DNA from: Druceiella hillmani
Lineage: Eukaryota > Arthropoda > Insecta > Lepidoptera > Hepialidae
Reading direction: 5' to 3'
Assembly (NCBI GenBank): GCA_039881145.1
Contig: JAYKKI010000039.1
Coordinates: 18,532,001-18,596,000 of the forward strand
DNA: 64,000 nucleotides
The notes under the pieces were generated by a model that worked only from the letters and a program-made list of their open reading frames with translations, had not been told where the DNA came from and did not search any database. The first letter of the stretch is position 1. Each line of letters opens with the position of its first letter. A program made the position numbers and the translations under genes. Positions 11,660 through 24,127 of this stretch are shown here, in pieces.

Positions 11660-12175
11660 CTTATTTACATATATATTCAAGCTTCTCATTGATCGATTCG
11701 TATTGGTCCAGCTATTGACACTGCGAAGTATACAAGCACCTTAACTATTGTACAGATGTAAAAAAAAGCCTGTCCATTATTCATGTGATTTTGTGTATTT
11801 TACATATGTATTCAAGCTTCTCATTAATCGATTCGTACTGATCCCGCTAGTGACACTGCGAAGCATACAAGTAACTTTAACTATTGTACAGATGTAAAAA
11901 AAAGCGTGTCCATTATTCATGTGTTTTTGCGTATTTTACATATGTATTCAAGCTTCTCATTAATCGATTCGTACTGATCCCGTTAGTGACACTGCGAAGC
12001 ATACAAGTAACTTAACTATTGTACAGATGTAAAAAAAAGCGTGGCCATTATTCATGTGATTTTGTGTATTTTACATATGTATTCAAGCTTCTCATTAATC
12101 GATTCATACTGATCCCGCTAGCGACACTGCGAAGCATACAAGTAACTTAACTATTGTACAGATGTAGAAAAAGAT
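11660..12175. repeat. 135-136-bp tandem repeat, about 4 copies
   Basis: The anchor 'cttctcatt' lies at 11682, 11817, 11953 and 12088. The units contain 'cgattcgtactgatcccgc' and 'actattgtacagatgtaaa'. The sequence is unrelated to the 136-bp satellite at 6.5-7.8 kb despite the similar unit length. Bases 12176-12884 downstream hold nothing recognised. Confidence 0.93.
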
Positions 12176-12884
12176 GTAAAAAAGTTTCTTAACATTTTCT
12201 ACACAGTTCTATGCCAGGAATCACTTGTATGGTATATGGTAATAATAGACATGTTCTTTGATACACTCTGTACATAAGTATAAAGTTAAGTTTTATATTG
12301 TAATTTGACGTTTCGTCAGTTTTCGTTAAGTTCAGTTATTTAATTTCTAATACTATTACTAATAAAAAATATTTAAATTTATAATATCCATAAGGTTGCT
12401 ATAACGGAGGTGTTAATAATATTGATAAACTCAGTTAAACGGTAGAATACCTATTCCGAAATTATTTCAAAAATTCAGGTGGGAACGTTGCGTTTCATAG
12501 CAATCAAGTGAAATACGTGGTGGTGTCTATGATTGTGAATATAAATTACATCTGTCACGTCAGATGGAGTCTTCCTTTAGAGCATCCTTAAAATGTATAT
12601 TATTTGTTTATTGTGTTCGTTCTTGTTGAATTTGTTTCTTTTTTTCCAGCTACGAAAGAGCATGAGATGCTGAAAAAAAGCATGACTTACATATGAAAAC
12701 GTCGTTAGAACAGCATGAACAAATAACGATTAATTTAATATTTCGCAATACAATTTTGGAAAAATGTCACAATTATTTTAAAATGTTCTAATATTAAATG
12801 ATTATATTACTTTAATTTTATTTAATTTCGAAATTGTCTTTAATAAATATTACTTAATTTATTGCGTGAAGGTGCAACGCAAAA

Positions 12885-14022
12885 AATTAGGTTTAATATT
12901 GTAGAAAATATAACGGACGACCGGGTGGATGTGACGAAATTAGAAGGGTCCTTAGTTTGAATACAGTACCTAATAAATATCTTTGTATTAACTGAAATGC
13001 GTATATTTCTTATCGTTATAATATAACAATTAGGTTTAACATTGTAGAATTTATAATGGACGATCGGGAGGATGTGACGAAATTAGATGGGTCTCTAGTT
13101 TGAATACAGTACCTAAAAATATCTCTGTATTCACTAAAATCCCTATATTTCTTATCGTTATAATACTACAACTAGGTTTAACATTGTAGAAAATATAATG
13201 GACGACCGGGTGGATGTGACGAAATTAGAAGGGTCCCTAGTTTGAATACAGTACCTAAAAATATCTCTGTATTCACTAAAATCCCTATATTTCTTATCGT
13301 TATAATACTACAACTAGGTTTAACATTGTAGAAAATATAATGGACGACCGGGTGGATGTGACGAAATTAGAAGGGTCCCTAGTTTGAATACAGTACCTAA
13401 AAATATCTCTGTATTCACTAAAATCCCTATATTTCTTATCGTTATAATACTACAACTAGGTTTAACATTGTAGAAAATATAATGGACGACCGGGTGGATG
13501 TGACGAAATTAGAAGGGTCCCTAGTTTGAATACAGTACCTAAAAATATCTCTGTATTCACTAAAATCCCCATATTTCTTATCGTTATAATACTACAACTA
13601 GGTTTAACATTGTAGAAAATGTAATGGACGACCGGGTGGATGTGACGAAATTAGAAGGGTCCCTAGTTTGAATACGGTACCTAAAATATCTCTGTATTCA
13701 CTAAAATCCCTATATTTCTTATCGTTATAATACTACAACTAGGTTTAACATTGTAGAAAATATAATGGACGACCGGGTGGATGTGACGAAATTAGAAGGG
13801 TCCCTAGTTTGAATACAGTACCTAAAATATCTCTGTATTCACTAAAATCCCTATATTTCTTATCGTTATAATACTACAACTAGGTTTAACATTGTAGAAA
13901 ATGTAATGGACGACCGGGTGGATGTGACGAAATTAGAAGGGTCCCTAGTTTGAATACGGTACCTAATAAATATCTCTGTATTTACTAAAATGCCTAGATT
14001 TCTTATCGTTATAATTCTATTC
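12885..14022. repeat. 142-bp satellite, 8 copies
   Basis: The anchor 'gtttaayattgtag' lies at 12891, 13034, 13176, 13318, 13460, 13602, 13743 and 13884. The units contain 'gacgaccgggtggatgtgac' and 'tccctagtttgaatac'. The outer copies are more diverged and the inner ones nearly identical, as expected for unequal exchange. The last two repeats share a dimer pattern: 'aaaatgtaatgg' with 'acggtacc' alternating with 'aaaatataatgg' with 'acagtacc'. Confidence 0.95.
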
Positions 14023-14589
14023 CTAAGCCACCACCTCGGTTGTGTTAGGGCTTCTTCAAGGACCCGTAATGACCCCCTCATACCACACAAGTGTGCAGAG
14101 ATCTTCGAAGGTCTCTAATTGTTTCCCTTATCTACCATCAAGCGCCAAACCTAACCTGACCTCGCCAACATGTTTAGAGGTTGTCCCTAGTCCACGAACC
14201 ATTTAGTACCTACATTCTTTCGAAAACTCACTTGGCTAATGTTCTGCAATAAAATATTACTGTGATAATATTGTAATTGTATGTAAATAATAAAGAAAGC
14301 TAACCTTATTTACTCGAAGCATCTACCTGCTGCAGATCAGTCGAATGCATTCTAGCATGTCATTTGGATGAGTCATCGCCTTAGGCATCGAACGACTGTT
14401 TACGAGAAATGGCCGATGAATAACCGAAGGCGACACTTCCTCATTCGTCACGTTAAACATTCACCGCTTTGTCGACAGTTCATCGGGGCAGAGGCCGATT
14501 TCATAACGGATGAATAATAGCGTAACATTTTTGCAACGCTGGTTAGTTGTTTTCGTTGAAGAAGTTCCTGTCAATGTCATTGAGTTCTT
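14023..14589. other. Gene-free stretch, possible retrotransposon tail
   Basis: Bases 14025-14300 are locally GC-richer and end in 'aataaaatattactgtg' and 'gtatgtaaataataaag', which could be the 3' tail of a non-LTR element. No protein motif supports this. The remainder holds nothing recognised. Confidence 0.3.
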
Positions 14590-14735
14590 TTTTTAACTGA
14601 CTTAAAAAAAGAATAGATTCTCTATTTGAACCGTATATATTTTTTTAATTATGTTTGTTCGTGCATAACTTTTTACTGGGTAGACCAATTTTCAAAATTC
14701 TTTTTTTTTATTTATGGCCGTACGATCTAGTTTGC
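14590..14735 (+). repeat. Fragment of a lepidopteran-type dispersed repeat
   Basis: The order 'aactgacttaaaaaaag', 'gaccgtatatat'-like tract, 'taactttttactgggtagac' and 'caattttcaaaattc' resembles an abundant moth/butterfly repeat that I recall. Related but weaker sequence ('aaaaaaccgaccca') occurs near 15538. Bases 14736-15130 have two overlapping opposite ORFs without domains. Confidence 0.5.
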
Positions 14736-15130
14736 ATTGCCAAGATGTAGTTCCGCTCGCTTCGTTTGTTTTATCAACTTTAAATTGAGTCTTGGGTTGC
14801 AGAAATTTGATAACTTCTTAAAGATATCTATCTACTATAAAGTATATCTAGGCAAAAAAGGGCGAACATTGACCCCGTTTATATTCGACACATTTCAAGC
14901 TACAATTGGTCCCTTCTCCTCCCCCCATCCCACACAAAGGGCTCCTATGTCTGTGGAGTAGTGACTTTGAAATGCATACATCGATTTGGATACAAATCTC
15001 TGAAATTTGTAAAGGATCTGGCGTTAAGTTGTATGAGATACATATAGTAACAATGAAATTAAAATCTACGGCTAACATTTAAAAGGCAAGATCTTTTTCA
15101 AATACCTTTATCTCACGAGCTATTTACATA

Positions 15131-15411
15131 TTTATTTTACAATTAAATGAAACTACGTGATGTAATATTATTTCTACTTTCTTTAATTTCTTTACCACGA
15201 CCTAGGTTTCGTTGTATTACAACATCTTCAGGTGGGCTATTGGCAAAGGTATGAATCTTTGCTAATATCCCACCTGACGATGTTGTATGAATCTGCTAAT
15301 AGCCCACCTGAAGATGTTGTAATACAAGGAAACCTAGGTCGCGGTAAAGAACTTAAAGAAAGTAGAAATAATACTACATCACGTAGCTTCATTTAATTGT
15401 GAACAATAAAT
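15131..15411. mobile_element. Foldback (hairpin) element, copy 1
   Basis: Two arms of about 110 bp are near-perfect reverse complements. The left arm has 'gaaactacgtgatgtaatat', 'gacctaggtttcgttgtatt' and 'acaacatcttcaggtggg'. The right arm mirrors these to 'catcacgtagcttcattt'. The loop holds a partial duplication of the inner arm. A second copy with the same arms lies at 46777-47018 inside the NPC1 gene. There is no ORF, so it is probably a MITE-type non-autonomous element. Confidence 0.85.
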
Positions 15412-15908
15412 TTCTATAAAATTAACGCCAAATATATCCAATATTTATTTTATTTACGTATCTTAAGCTCCAAAAGACACATTTAAAGGTATCAAGATTT
15501 TATACTTCCATATTCGTAGATTTAAAAACATTAAGTTAAAAAACCGACCCAATGTTTTTTAGTTCGTTATTTTTTTTATTTGTTTTTCCACAAGAGCTGG
15601 TGCAATTTAATTTATTGTAGAACTGAAGGATAGGTAGTTACAACAGACACAGTGAATAGGTACACCGCAATGCAACATGTCGCATTGCCCTTGCTGTTAT
15701 GACACACATTACGTGCACGATGCGCCTAACATTTACAACAGCACAATCGAGGCAAACAAACAATCAAGTTTAACGTGTATCCGAGAAGTTTATCACGTAA
15801 TGTAATTGGTATGACGGTGACAAGTCACGTATTTCGTTCTTTTGTCATTTGTGTCTTTTAAATACAATGCATTTTCTTTAAACTCGACTGCGATATTAAT
15901 TGTTTTTT
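15412..15908. other. Gene-free stretch
   Basis: Nothing recognisable in this AT-rich segment. Confidence 0.5.
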
Positions 15909-16380
15909 GTAGTTTACTCCGTAAGAATCGATATTCACATATAGCGCCCGGTATGAAGTTTTATGAGGATAAAATCAGGTTCAGAGCGTTAAAAAATTGT
16001 AAGTACGAAGTTCAGAGCGTTAAAACAAGTGTCCCGCGCAACATTTATGCGCTTCTTTAGAGCGGCATATAACTATGATTTTTGGAGTTTACTTCTTAGG
16101 AATCGATATTCATATATAGCGCCCAGTGTAAAGTTTTATGAGGAGTAAAATCAGAAGTTCAGAGCTTTAAAGCAAGTGTCCTGCACAACATTTCTGCGCG
16201 TCTTTAGAGTGAGATATAAATATGATTATTTGGCATTTTCTTATGGCGTAATCGCAATGACGAAGTGTGACACATATAGTTTACTATCGCTGGCTTATAT
16301 CAAGATGTAATCATTAAATGTAATTATGTGTGAATATTTGGTGTGTTCTATTCTACAAAATTACAGTCTCTTAATTTTAT
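15909..16380 (+). mobile_element. Element X, two partial copies in tandem
   Basis: Two 5' fragments of the element seen at 401-1000 lie head to tail: 15909-16077 ('agtttactccgtaagaatcg') and 16083 to about 16380 ('tggagtttacttcttaggaa'). Both run through 'catatagcgccc' and the 'cagagcgttaaa' segment. The second continues through 'gcattttcttatggcgtaat' and is truncated before the 3' tail. The 72-codon ORF at 15842-16060 lies over the first copy and is not a gene. Confidence 0.75.
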
Positions 16381-17106
16381 CGGTAAATGTACATAATTAT
16401 TCAAATGTATCTGTATTATCTATTACATAGTTCCCACTTTCAACCAAGCATGTTAAGCATTCGGCATGAAACCCAACAAAACTATGTTTATAGACTTCAG
16501 TTCTCCGTACGCATTCGCCTGATTCCTCTATCTCGGATCTGAGTCATTGATTTAGTCCAATCATATCAATTCTTAGAAGCGTTTTAATACCAAAGTCATG
16601 GATGGGGATGTGAAAATAAGCTTCTTTTGACTTTTTCCTTAGGTGACTAAGAGTTAATAAACTTTTCAGGTCGATTTTCACGACCATTTTAAACCAAGAG
16701 CATTGGAAGCTATGCCATGCTAATTATATACAACCTACTAAATATCGTTTCACCATTTGGGTCATATTTTATCCCAAATACTTCCTTTATATCCTTTAAT
16801 CTTTTTATTTTTATGACCATTTTAGTCTTTTATTCTAGATTTTGGCTGCGTAAAACTCGAAACATGGTGGAAAGCACTAATTGAAAATAGCTTCTCCTTT
16901 ACAATCCTTATTCTCTAACTATTCAAGGATCCATATTTTTAGTTTTACTTCTTTCAGTGTTTTTCTTGATTCATTCTGTTAGAAATTGGATGATTGAGTA
17001 GCGAGATAAGATGATTGATAGCTTTTCGTTGCTTAGATATTCTAGGTCTTTGAGATAGTGAACAAATTCTATTTTTAAGCACGTCTATATGGCCGTGGCC
17101 ATCATC
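16381..17106. other. Gene-free stretch
   Basis: No gene supported. The 78-codon minus-strand ORF (16954-17190) ends inside the duplicated flank of the next feature and has no domain I recognise. Confidence 0.5.
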
Positions 17107-18170
17107 GAACTGTGTATATCGTTCATAAAAAAGAGACATTGTTACGTGAGATATGATCTTTCCAAATTCATCTCTTAAGTTATTCCACAAAAAATCGTGT
17201 AATATCTAAATTAATAACTTTCTCGTGTAATATCTAAATTAATAACTTTCTCGTGTAATATCTAAATTAATAACTTTCTTGTGTAATATCTAAATTAATA
17301 ACTTTCTCGTGTAATATCTAAATTAATAACTTTCTCGTGTAATATCTAAATTAATAACTTTCTCGTGTAATATCTAAATTAATAACTTTCTCGTGTAATA
17401 TCTAAATTAATAACTTTCTCGTGTAATATCTAAATTAATAACTTTCTCGTGTAATATCTAAATTAATAACTTTCTCGTGTAATATCTAAATTAATACCTT
17501 TCTCGTGTAATATCTAAATTAATAACTTTCTTGTGTAATATCTAAATTAATACCTTTCTCGTGTAATATCTAAATTAATAACTTTCTCGTGTAATATCTA
17601 AATTAATAACTTTCTCGTGTAATATCTAAATTAATAACTTTCTCGTGTAATATCTAAATTAATAACTTTCTCGTGTAATATCTAAATTAATACCTTTCTC
17701 GTGTAATATCTAAATTAATAACTTTCTTGTGTAATATCTAAATTAATACCTTTCTCGTGTAATATCTAAATTAATAACTTTCTCGTGTAATATCTAAATT
17801 AATAACTTTCTCGTGTAATATCTAAATTAATAATGTAAATAGAATCTCATTGTAGCTGGAAGAATACCAACGATATTTTAGTTATACTGTTGTTGACATA
17901 TGGACATTACGTCTGTATCTGATAAATAAAGGTTATTCTGTGTATATCGCTCGTAAACGGGAGACACTATTACGTGTTATATGACGTTTCCAAATTCATC
18001 TCTTAAATTATTCCACAAAAAATTGTGTAATATCTAAATTAATAACTTTCTCGTGTAATATCTAAATTAATAATGTAAATAGAATCTCATTGTAGCTGGA
18101 AGAATACCAACGATATTTTAGTTATACTGTTGTTGACATATAGACATTACGTCTGTATCTGATAAATAAA
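17107..18170. repeat. Duplicated segment with 28-bp minisatellite, 23 versus 2 units
   Basis: A left flank of 88 bp (17107-17194 and 17935-18022) and a right flank of about 97 bp (17834-17930 and 18074-18170) occur twice. Between them lie copies of a 28-bp unit 'tcgtgtaatatctaaattaa' plus 'taactttc': 23 units at 17195-17833 but only 2 at 18023-18073. Inside the large array, variant units ('tacctttc', 'ttgtgt') recur 196 bp (7 units) apart, at about 17490/17547 and 17687/17743, showing an internal block duplication. Confidence 0.95.
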
Positions 18171-18699
18171 ATTTGTTCGAAATGGATATTATGAGAGATA
18201 AGCGGAGTCCATGTCCGATATCTTTGTTAGAATTGATAATCCCGTTATCAATTTGAAAGAAATGCTTCAAGTTTTGATAAAATCGTGAGGAAATGCGTTA
18301 TTTCGTAACGTAGTAAATTTACTGATAGCAAAAATATTTAAATGTGGATATATAAGGTTATCTATCGGTCAGTTTCTGCATTTAAGAAATACATAGTGGA
18401 GCGATAATGACAAACATTTCTGTCACTTTTTTTATAGATAACGTTCCTTTTATTGTTTGAGTGAACGGTATCTTCCAGGTGTGCGCTTATCAGACTTCCA
18501 AGTGGATTCTTTAAATTGTTATGAATATAAAATTCAAGTGAACGTTACGTTATTCACTTTGCACGTGTGTTGTCACTTAATGACAAATAGTTCTTGGAAT
18601 AAGTGGATGCAGCTCATCTTTTAGTTTTGAATTTCAGCCCTAAAGGAGACCGGTAAAAATGATCCCAGACGTTGCAGAGATAAAATATAATTTTTAATA
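18171..18699. other. Gene-free stretch
   Basis: Nothing recognisable. Confidence 0.5.
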
Positions 18700-19395
18700 A
18701 AACTGAAGTTTTTTAGAATATAAAAAACTTAACAATAAAGTAATTGACAATTAGGAAATAGGAAAAAATAGAATTACAATTTCTAACCATAATACGAAAC
18801 AAAAAAGCTATTTTCATAAATGCGCATATATTATATTTTTAAAATATAAAGAATTATTAATTGGAAATAAAAGTAACAAAAAAAAATTAAACAGAATACA
18901 TATTAACTTTTCATAAAGTATTACAAAAAATAATCAATGCCTCTTGCTTTCTTTAACGTGTAGCCTTTTGCCGATTGCCTAAATCAGTTAAAAATAAATT
19001 GTTAACAAACATCGACAATGGTTCTATTGTTGTCAAAATTAATGGCTTTTTCCTTCTTATCGAGGTTTACGTAACTTTTTTCGACAACCTTGTCGTGCCT
19101 GTGAGCATCATGGATTAATATGGTACATCTATGGATGGAGGATATAATGAGACACAATCTGCACTTTGTTTTATCTCGCTAGCTCAAAGAATCCTGTAGA
19201 AATGATATTTACAATATATTATGAACAATAACCTAACTTTTCATATAAAAATACAAGATTTCACTTTTGTCTGATTGACGATTTTGATAAAACTTGTCAA
19301 GAGCTTATTTTTTCATTTTCTCTATATAACAGTGTCATTTTTATTTATGTAACACCTGGGCCCAACACTATATGGACGTTTGCTGGTCTCCTTTA
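18700..19395 (+). repeat. Dispersed repeat family R1, copy B (uninterrupted)
   Basis: Matches copy A (1-400 and 1004-1080) without the element X insertion, and matches copy C (58620-59180) over its start ('tctaaccataatacg' against 'tgtaaccataacgca') and end ('cccaacactatatgg' against 'cccaacacaatagga'). It is the longest copy here. There is no ORF and the class is unknown. Confidence 0.7.
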
Positions 19396-20724
19396 GAAAT
19401 TTAAAGATGGCCAGCTGAGATTAATATTAATTGCGCGGTTCCGTCATTTCAAAGTACAGCTGTATACAGGGCTTTACTTTATAGCATTGGGCGCTTAAAG
19501 TGAAAGCCAAGTGAGGAAGAAAAACGGCTTTGAAGCACGAATTAAAGGCTCGCATCAGGATCCATTCTCTATTTCTTCAAGGTATAACTTTCTATACAAA
19601 GTTTATTAGTAACAGTGTTAGAATTTAATAAACGACATATTTATGTAAATGAACATAAACTGTCTTAAATTTAGAAGATACTTTTACCTCAAAGAAAACT
19701 TTTTATATTTAGGGCGTGATCATGTTTGTTTTTCTTGTTCTTTCCTCGCAATGAATTCGCTGATTTTAATATAATCGTTTATAAGTCTCACATGAATCTA
19801 AAAATATGATTTATGTGAGAATACTGTATTAATACAATTTGGGAAAAGTAATTGGTATCAATCAAAACATTTTTGTGTATCATAATAATTTCTATGAGTT
19901 TTAAAGTTTTAATTTATAATTTTACTCCTGAAAAGATCCAAATTATATTATTTAGTACATGTTTTTTAATAAATTGTAATATTATGTCATTTAAAGAACG
20001 CTGCCCTTGGGAGAACCACTGACAAGGATGCAAGATAACAAAAATTTTATTCTCCACTCCTGGCAATTGTTGTCCAATTCGTAGAGTTTTATTGTCATCT
20101 GTTTCATTTTGGGGGTTTTTATTATCATATATTTTGTTCTATTGGCCTATCGGTGCCACCGAGGTAGACTGTGTTTTATGTGACATTGGTTAATATAAAA
20201 GTCAATATTTACTGCTTTTGATTTACACTTGATGACCCCTGGTTTGCGTGTTGAACCTACGTTTCTACGAACTTTGCTCCAGTCTAAAGCTGGGGTACAC
20301 AACCTTTAGACATGTTAGTAAGTGTGGCAGTTGAAGCGAATGTAAGTTACTTTACGATATTAATATTTGTTTTTACATGGATTGAACTTTTATATGAATT
20401 ATATATTTTAAATAATTCATGAAATTAAAATAGAATATATGTATTCTTAAAGTGTCTAAACTAAGGTTTCTCTATGAAAGATAAGAGAATGGAGATCATA
20501 AACCCTTTGCGCTCCAAACCCGTACTAGGACCGGTATGGTCAATAACATCGTGGGTGTCGTAGAGTGCAAAGGCTTAAGATATTTATAGTGCATTGAACT
20601 CTTTAACATTTAAATACGATTAAAATTTGGGTTTTTTGTTTTTTTTTTCCATATTAAACTTTATTTTTTGTTATTTTTTGTCGTATCTTAACATCGAATT
20701 TTAAATGTATTAAGGTACTTGATA
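19396..20724. other. Gene-free stretch
   Basis: No gene supported. At 20501-20576 a short element with imperfect inverted ends ('ccctttgcgctcc' and 'gagtgcaaaggctt') could be a tiny MITE. Confidence 0.45.
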
Positions 20725-20930
20725 CAAATAAGGCATATGTTTTAATAAGGCCTATATACACAAAAATTAAGATGAATAAACATAACTTCGAAAATAGGGT
20801 ACTTGATGCAAATAAGACCTACGTAAATTAGATAGGATTAATTGTATCAAGCACCTTATTTTCGAAGTCGGGTTTATTCTTCTTAATTTTTGGGTATATA
20901 GGCCTTCTTAAACCACAGGTCTTATTTTTG
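20725..20930. repeat. Foldback repeat with ~85-bp arms
   Basis: The left arm (20725-20812) holds 'aaggcctatatacac', 'aaaaattaagatgaataaac' and 'cttcgaaaata'. The right arm (20841-20930) is the reverse complement ('tattttcgaagtcg', 'tttattcttcttaattttt', 'gtatataggcctt'). The spacer is about 28 bp. It is unrelated to the other foldback family. Confidence 0.75.
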
Positions 20931-21232
20931 AAATGTTAGATGTCTGTCTATCCATAATTATACCGACATCCCGCACAGATAAGTTTTCCTTTTCAAGTGC
21001 AATTTTATTTAACTCCGAATTTTGCATCAAGGGTACCGCTGACGGGAATACGTCATCTTTGCGCATTTCCTCACTAAATTATAACTTTTTGCTTAAAATC
21101 CATTGAAATGTTGAGTCGATATCATTTTGAAACAGCTCACAATCAGATTCCTTTTCTACCCCTGAGGTTAGTTTCGAATTATCAGTAAAGAGAAGGCAAC
21201 GAGCAGTACTGACAACTGAGGGCCATTGAGTT

Positions 21233-21266
21233 AGGTGGGGGCGAAAATAAATTTCGCTCCCACCCC
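21233..21266. other. Short GC-rich hairpin
   Basis: The sequence can pair as 'ggtgggggcgaaa' with 'tttcgctcccacc', one mismatch and an 8-base loop. It stands out in AT-rich DNA. No function is inferred. The flanks 20931-21816 hold no gene. Confidence 0.6.
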
Positions 21267-21816
21267 ATCGAGTGCTCTATCCTTGGATAAGACTTTCAAA
21301 ATTAAATTGAGTTTCCATTCATAATGTTTTTAAATCCCATTTGCGAAGTATTTAACTTTAAAACAATGTGCAACATGTTCATTTCTTCCAATTTTTCAAA
21401 AATATTTTGGAAAAATCTGAAAAAAAATTAAGTACGAACATTTCATTACAGCTTTCAATTAGAATTTTTTTGGTTAACTCGTACCAATCAATTCAAGAGG
21501 TAGATAAGTACGGCACTTAGCCGGTTTTTATATCTTAGTTCTGTGTTTGGTCCCTTGCTAATTGCATCTGTGTCAAAAAAACTGATAAATATGGACGGCA
21601 GCCTAGTCATTTGAATAAGTAAATAATGGATCGACGAGGCGTCGCGAGCAGCTGGTATCAATAAGGTAATGAAAACATTAGCCCAATAGATTGGTAGCCG
21701 ACCTTGATAAGTGTAATTAATTCAGTGTGCTCATCGCCCAACGTGAATGGTCGCTGTCCACTCAGCTGGCTAATCAATATGTCGTTGAAGATTGTACCCA
21801 ACGTACTTATGGCGTA

Positions 21817-22290
21817 TTGTTTATTAATATAATTGTAGTTTCCTGGTCGCTATGCGGTCTTATAAGACACAGGGCGAACGTGTGGAATTGATATATTAAT
21901 TGTTGGTTATTTTCAATCATCAAGTTGTCTCTTGGTTTAGGTGGGGTAAATATGGATAATGAAACATAATATATATACCAAACACATCTTTTTACATTGT
22001 TTATTAATATAATGTAGTTTCCTGGTCGCTATGCGGTCTCATAAGAGATAGAGCGAACGTACGGAATTGATATATTAATTGTTGATTTTTTGCAATATAA
22101 CTGTGCCACCAAGTTGTCTCTCACTTTAGGTGGGGTAAATGTGCATAATGAAACATCATATTTATACCAAATGCATCTTTTTACATTGTTTATTAATATA
22201 ATTGTAGTTTCTTGGTCGCTATGCGGTCTTATAAGAGATAGAGCGAACGTACGGAATTGATATATTAATTGTTGATTTTTTTCAATATAA
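21817..22290. repeat. 180-189-bp tandem repeat, about 2.5 copies
   Basis: Units start 'ttgtttattaatata' at 21817, 21997 and 22186 and include 'ctggtcgctatgcggtct' and 'tttaggtggggtaaat'. The third copy is truncated after 'gttgatttttttcaatataa'. Confidence 0.93.
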
Positions 22291-23523
22291 CTCTGTTTAC
22301 CATAATTTTTGCTCGAAGTGAGCGGTGAAAAAAGTAGATTGTCACCTGTTCTTCGCTTAACACTGGCGTAGTCGCGGAAAAATCAAGTAAATTTAGAAAA
22401 TCGAAAGGTAACTACACCTAGACGTACTGTCAAAATATTTTTCTCTAAATTTCTAATTATTAGAAAATATAGTGGACGTATAAATTATTTTAGTTCGAGC
22501 AATTGAAATTTTTTTTCAAAAATAAGACGCAGAGTGTAACCGGATGTATAATAATAGAGTTCTTTTATATCGCAGTAAATTTGGCCTGCTGCTTTTAAAA
22601 TAATGTTTTATGTTCTATTATCGAATAGTTCCAGGAATAACTCCGACTCGAAATGTATCGCGTGCGCTTGTTGCGAGCGTTGAATCATCAGCGTACTGAG
22701 TCGAACAAATATTACTTAATAATATGATGCTGGAAACCCGGACTCGTCTAAGCAAATGTTGAAAACGTTTAAAAATAACATAAGCATAACCTGTTTATGA
22801 GACAGTTCAAATGAATAAAAAATTAGACGCGTACTTGTAATTGAACGGAGTAATTGAAATACTGAAAGTATAATTAATATAATGTAAATCATCATCATAT
22901 ATATTAATACGCTAAGGTTAAGATGTTACTCTCCCTTTTTAGAAAAAACCTCACAACTAATCCACATAAATTATATATCATTTTATAGATAATTTCTTGC
23001 TCTACCGGCATCCACAACTAAAAAATTTATTATTGCTATTGTTTTTGCAAATTAATTAATTATTAAAATTATATACACAAAACAGCAATGCTGCCATCTA
23101 ACGGCTCAACGTCAATATGATTGACGGTCGGTAAAATTTTTGTTTAATTTCAAATCCACTCACGTATAAATGAAGTGGCGCTTTAGCTCAATGCATTTGA
23201 TACTTGCGCCTCTATATGTCAATTTTAGTAAAATATTTGTTTGATCTGTCATCTGAGCTTCATAATGGAATAAATAAATAATGCGAAGACTTCGCACGGG
23301 TCACGCTAGTATTAATTATAACGTAAGTATCAAACTTGCTATAGCGTTTTATTATAAGCAGAGATATAAAGGTCTATTAAAATGGAAAATTCATAAAAAC
23401 TATAAATGGTATCGAAATAAACATATATTTAAATTAAAATAGATAATCAGGAAAAATTTGTTTTAAATTACACCATCCAAGTGTGAACCATCTAGCTAGA
23501 CGCACAGACTTCACATCTAGCTT
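22291..23523. other. Gene-free stretch
   Basis: No gene supported. The segment near 23280-23315 ('gcgaagacttcgcacgggtc' then 'acgctagtatta') resembles the 3' end of an RTE-type retrotransposon repeat found in insects, with low confidence. The 60-codon minus-strand ORF at 22716-22898 has no domain. Confidence 0.35.
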
Positions 23524-23740
23524 TTAAATCTGTAAAAACTCACTGGCACATTGCGCGTGGAATAGGGGAACTTTTTGTCGGATATTTGTTATCAAATAGG
23601 CAATCAATGTTGGTCCGTTGATGTAAACTCGACTTTTCAGGTCTCCCCAAAAAGGGGTGACAGATCTGGACTCCTGTGAGGCCGTCGCGGCCTCGTCGTG
23701 ATACAATTTTTCCTGCAAATATCATGTTTACAACTGCCAT
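23524..23740 (-). pseudogene. Tc1/mariner-like transposase fragment
   Basis: Two overlapping minus-strand frames together read like the C-terminal part of a Tc1/mariner (IS630-type) transposase. One frame gives 'AGKIVSRRGR'. The other gives 'SRSVTPFWGDLKSRVYINGP' followed by 'LIAYLITNIRQKV', corresponding to the SPDLTPxDFFLWG-x-LKSxVY region around the third catalytic acidic residue. A frameshift separates the frames and the DxF core is not intact, so this is a dead scrap. The relic at 36580-37328 appears to be from the same broad family. Neighbouring DNA has no host exon. Confidence 0.65.
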
Positions 23741-24127
23741 TGATTCGTTGACGTATGGCTGTCTCTCCGTCTTGAGGTCTTATGATTTAGGAGCCCAAAG
23801 TAACAGGTATCGATGATTGATAAAAGTGAAAAATTTGGCAACCAATATAATCGTACTGTGTATGCGGAAAATTTTGAATAAGAACATTAAACAAGAAATA
23901 AAATTAATTTAATTAAAAAAATCATAATAAATATGATATATTCATACAAATGCGCTCAAATTATAATACTAATGCAATTACAAAAAATACACTACATAAT
24001 AAACAAATATATTTATCTAAAGACAACACGTCATCATTATAAATGTGGATTTATATATTTAGTATACCCCGAGAGAAGAGACGGAGCATGTAATGTATGT
24101 AATCGCCCGGCTTCTATCTCTTTCGGT
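23741..24127. other. Gene-free stretch
   Basis: Nothing recognisable. The 74-codon ORF at 23933-24157 runs from AT-rich DNA into the following repeat and has no domain. Confidence 0.45.
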
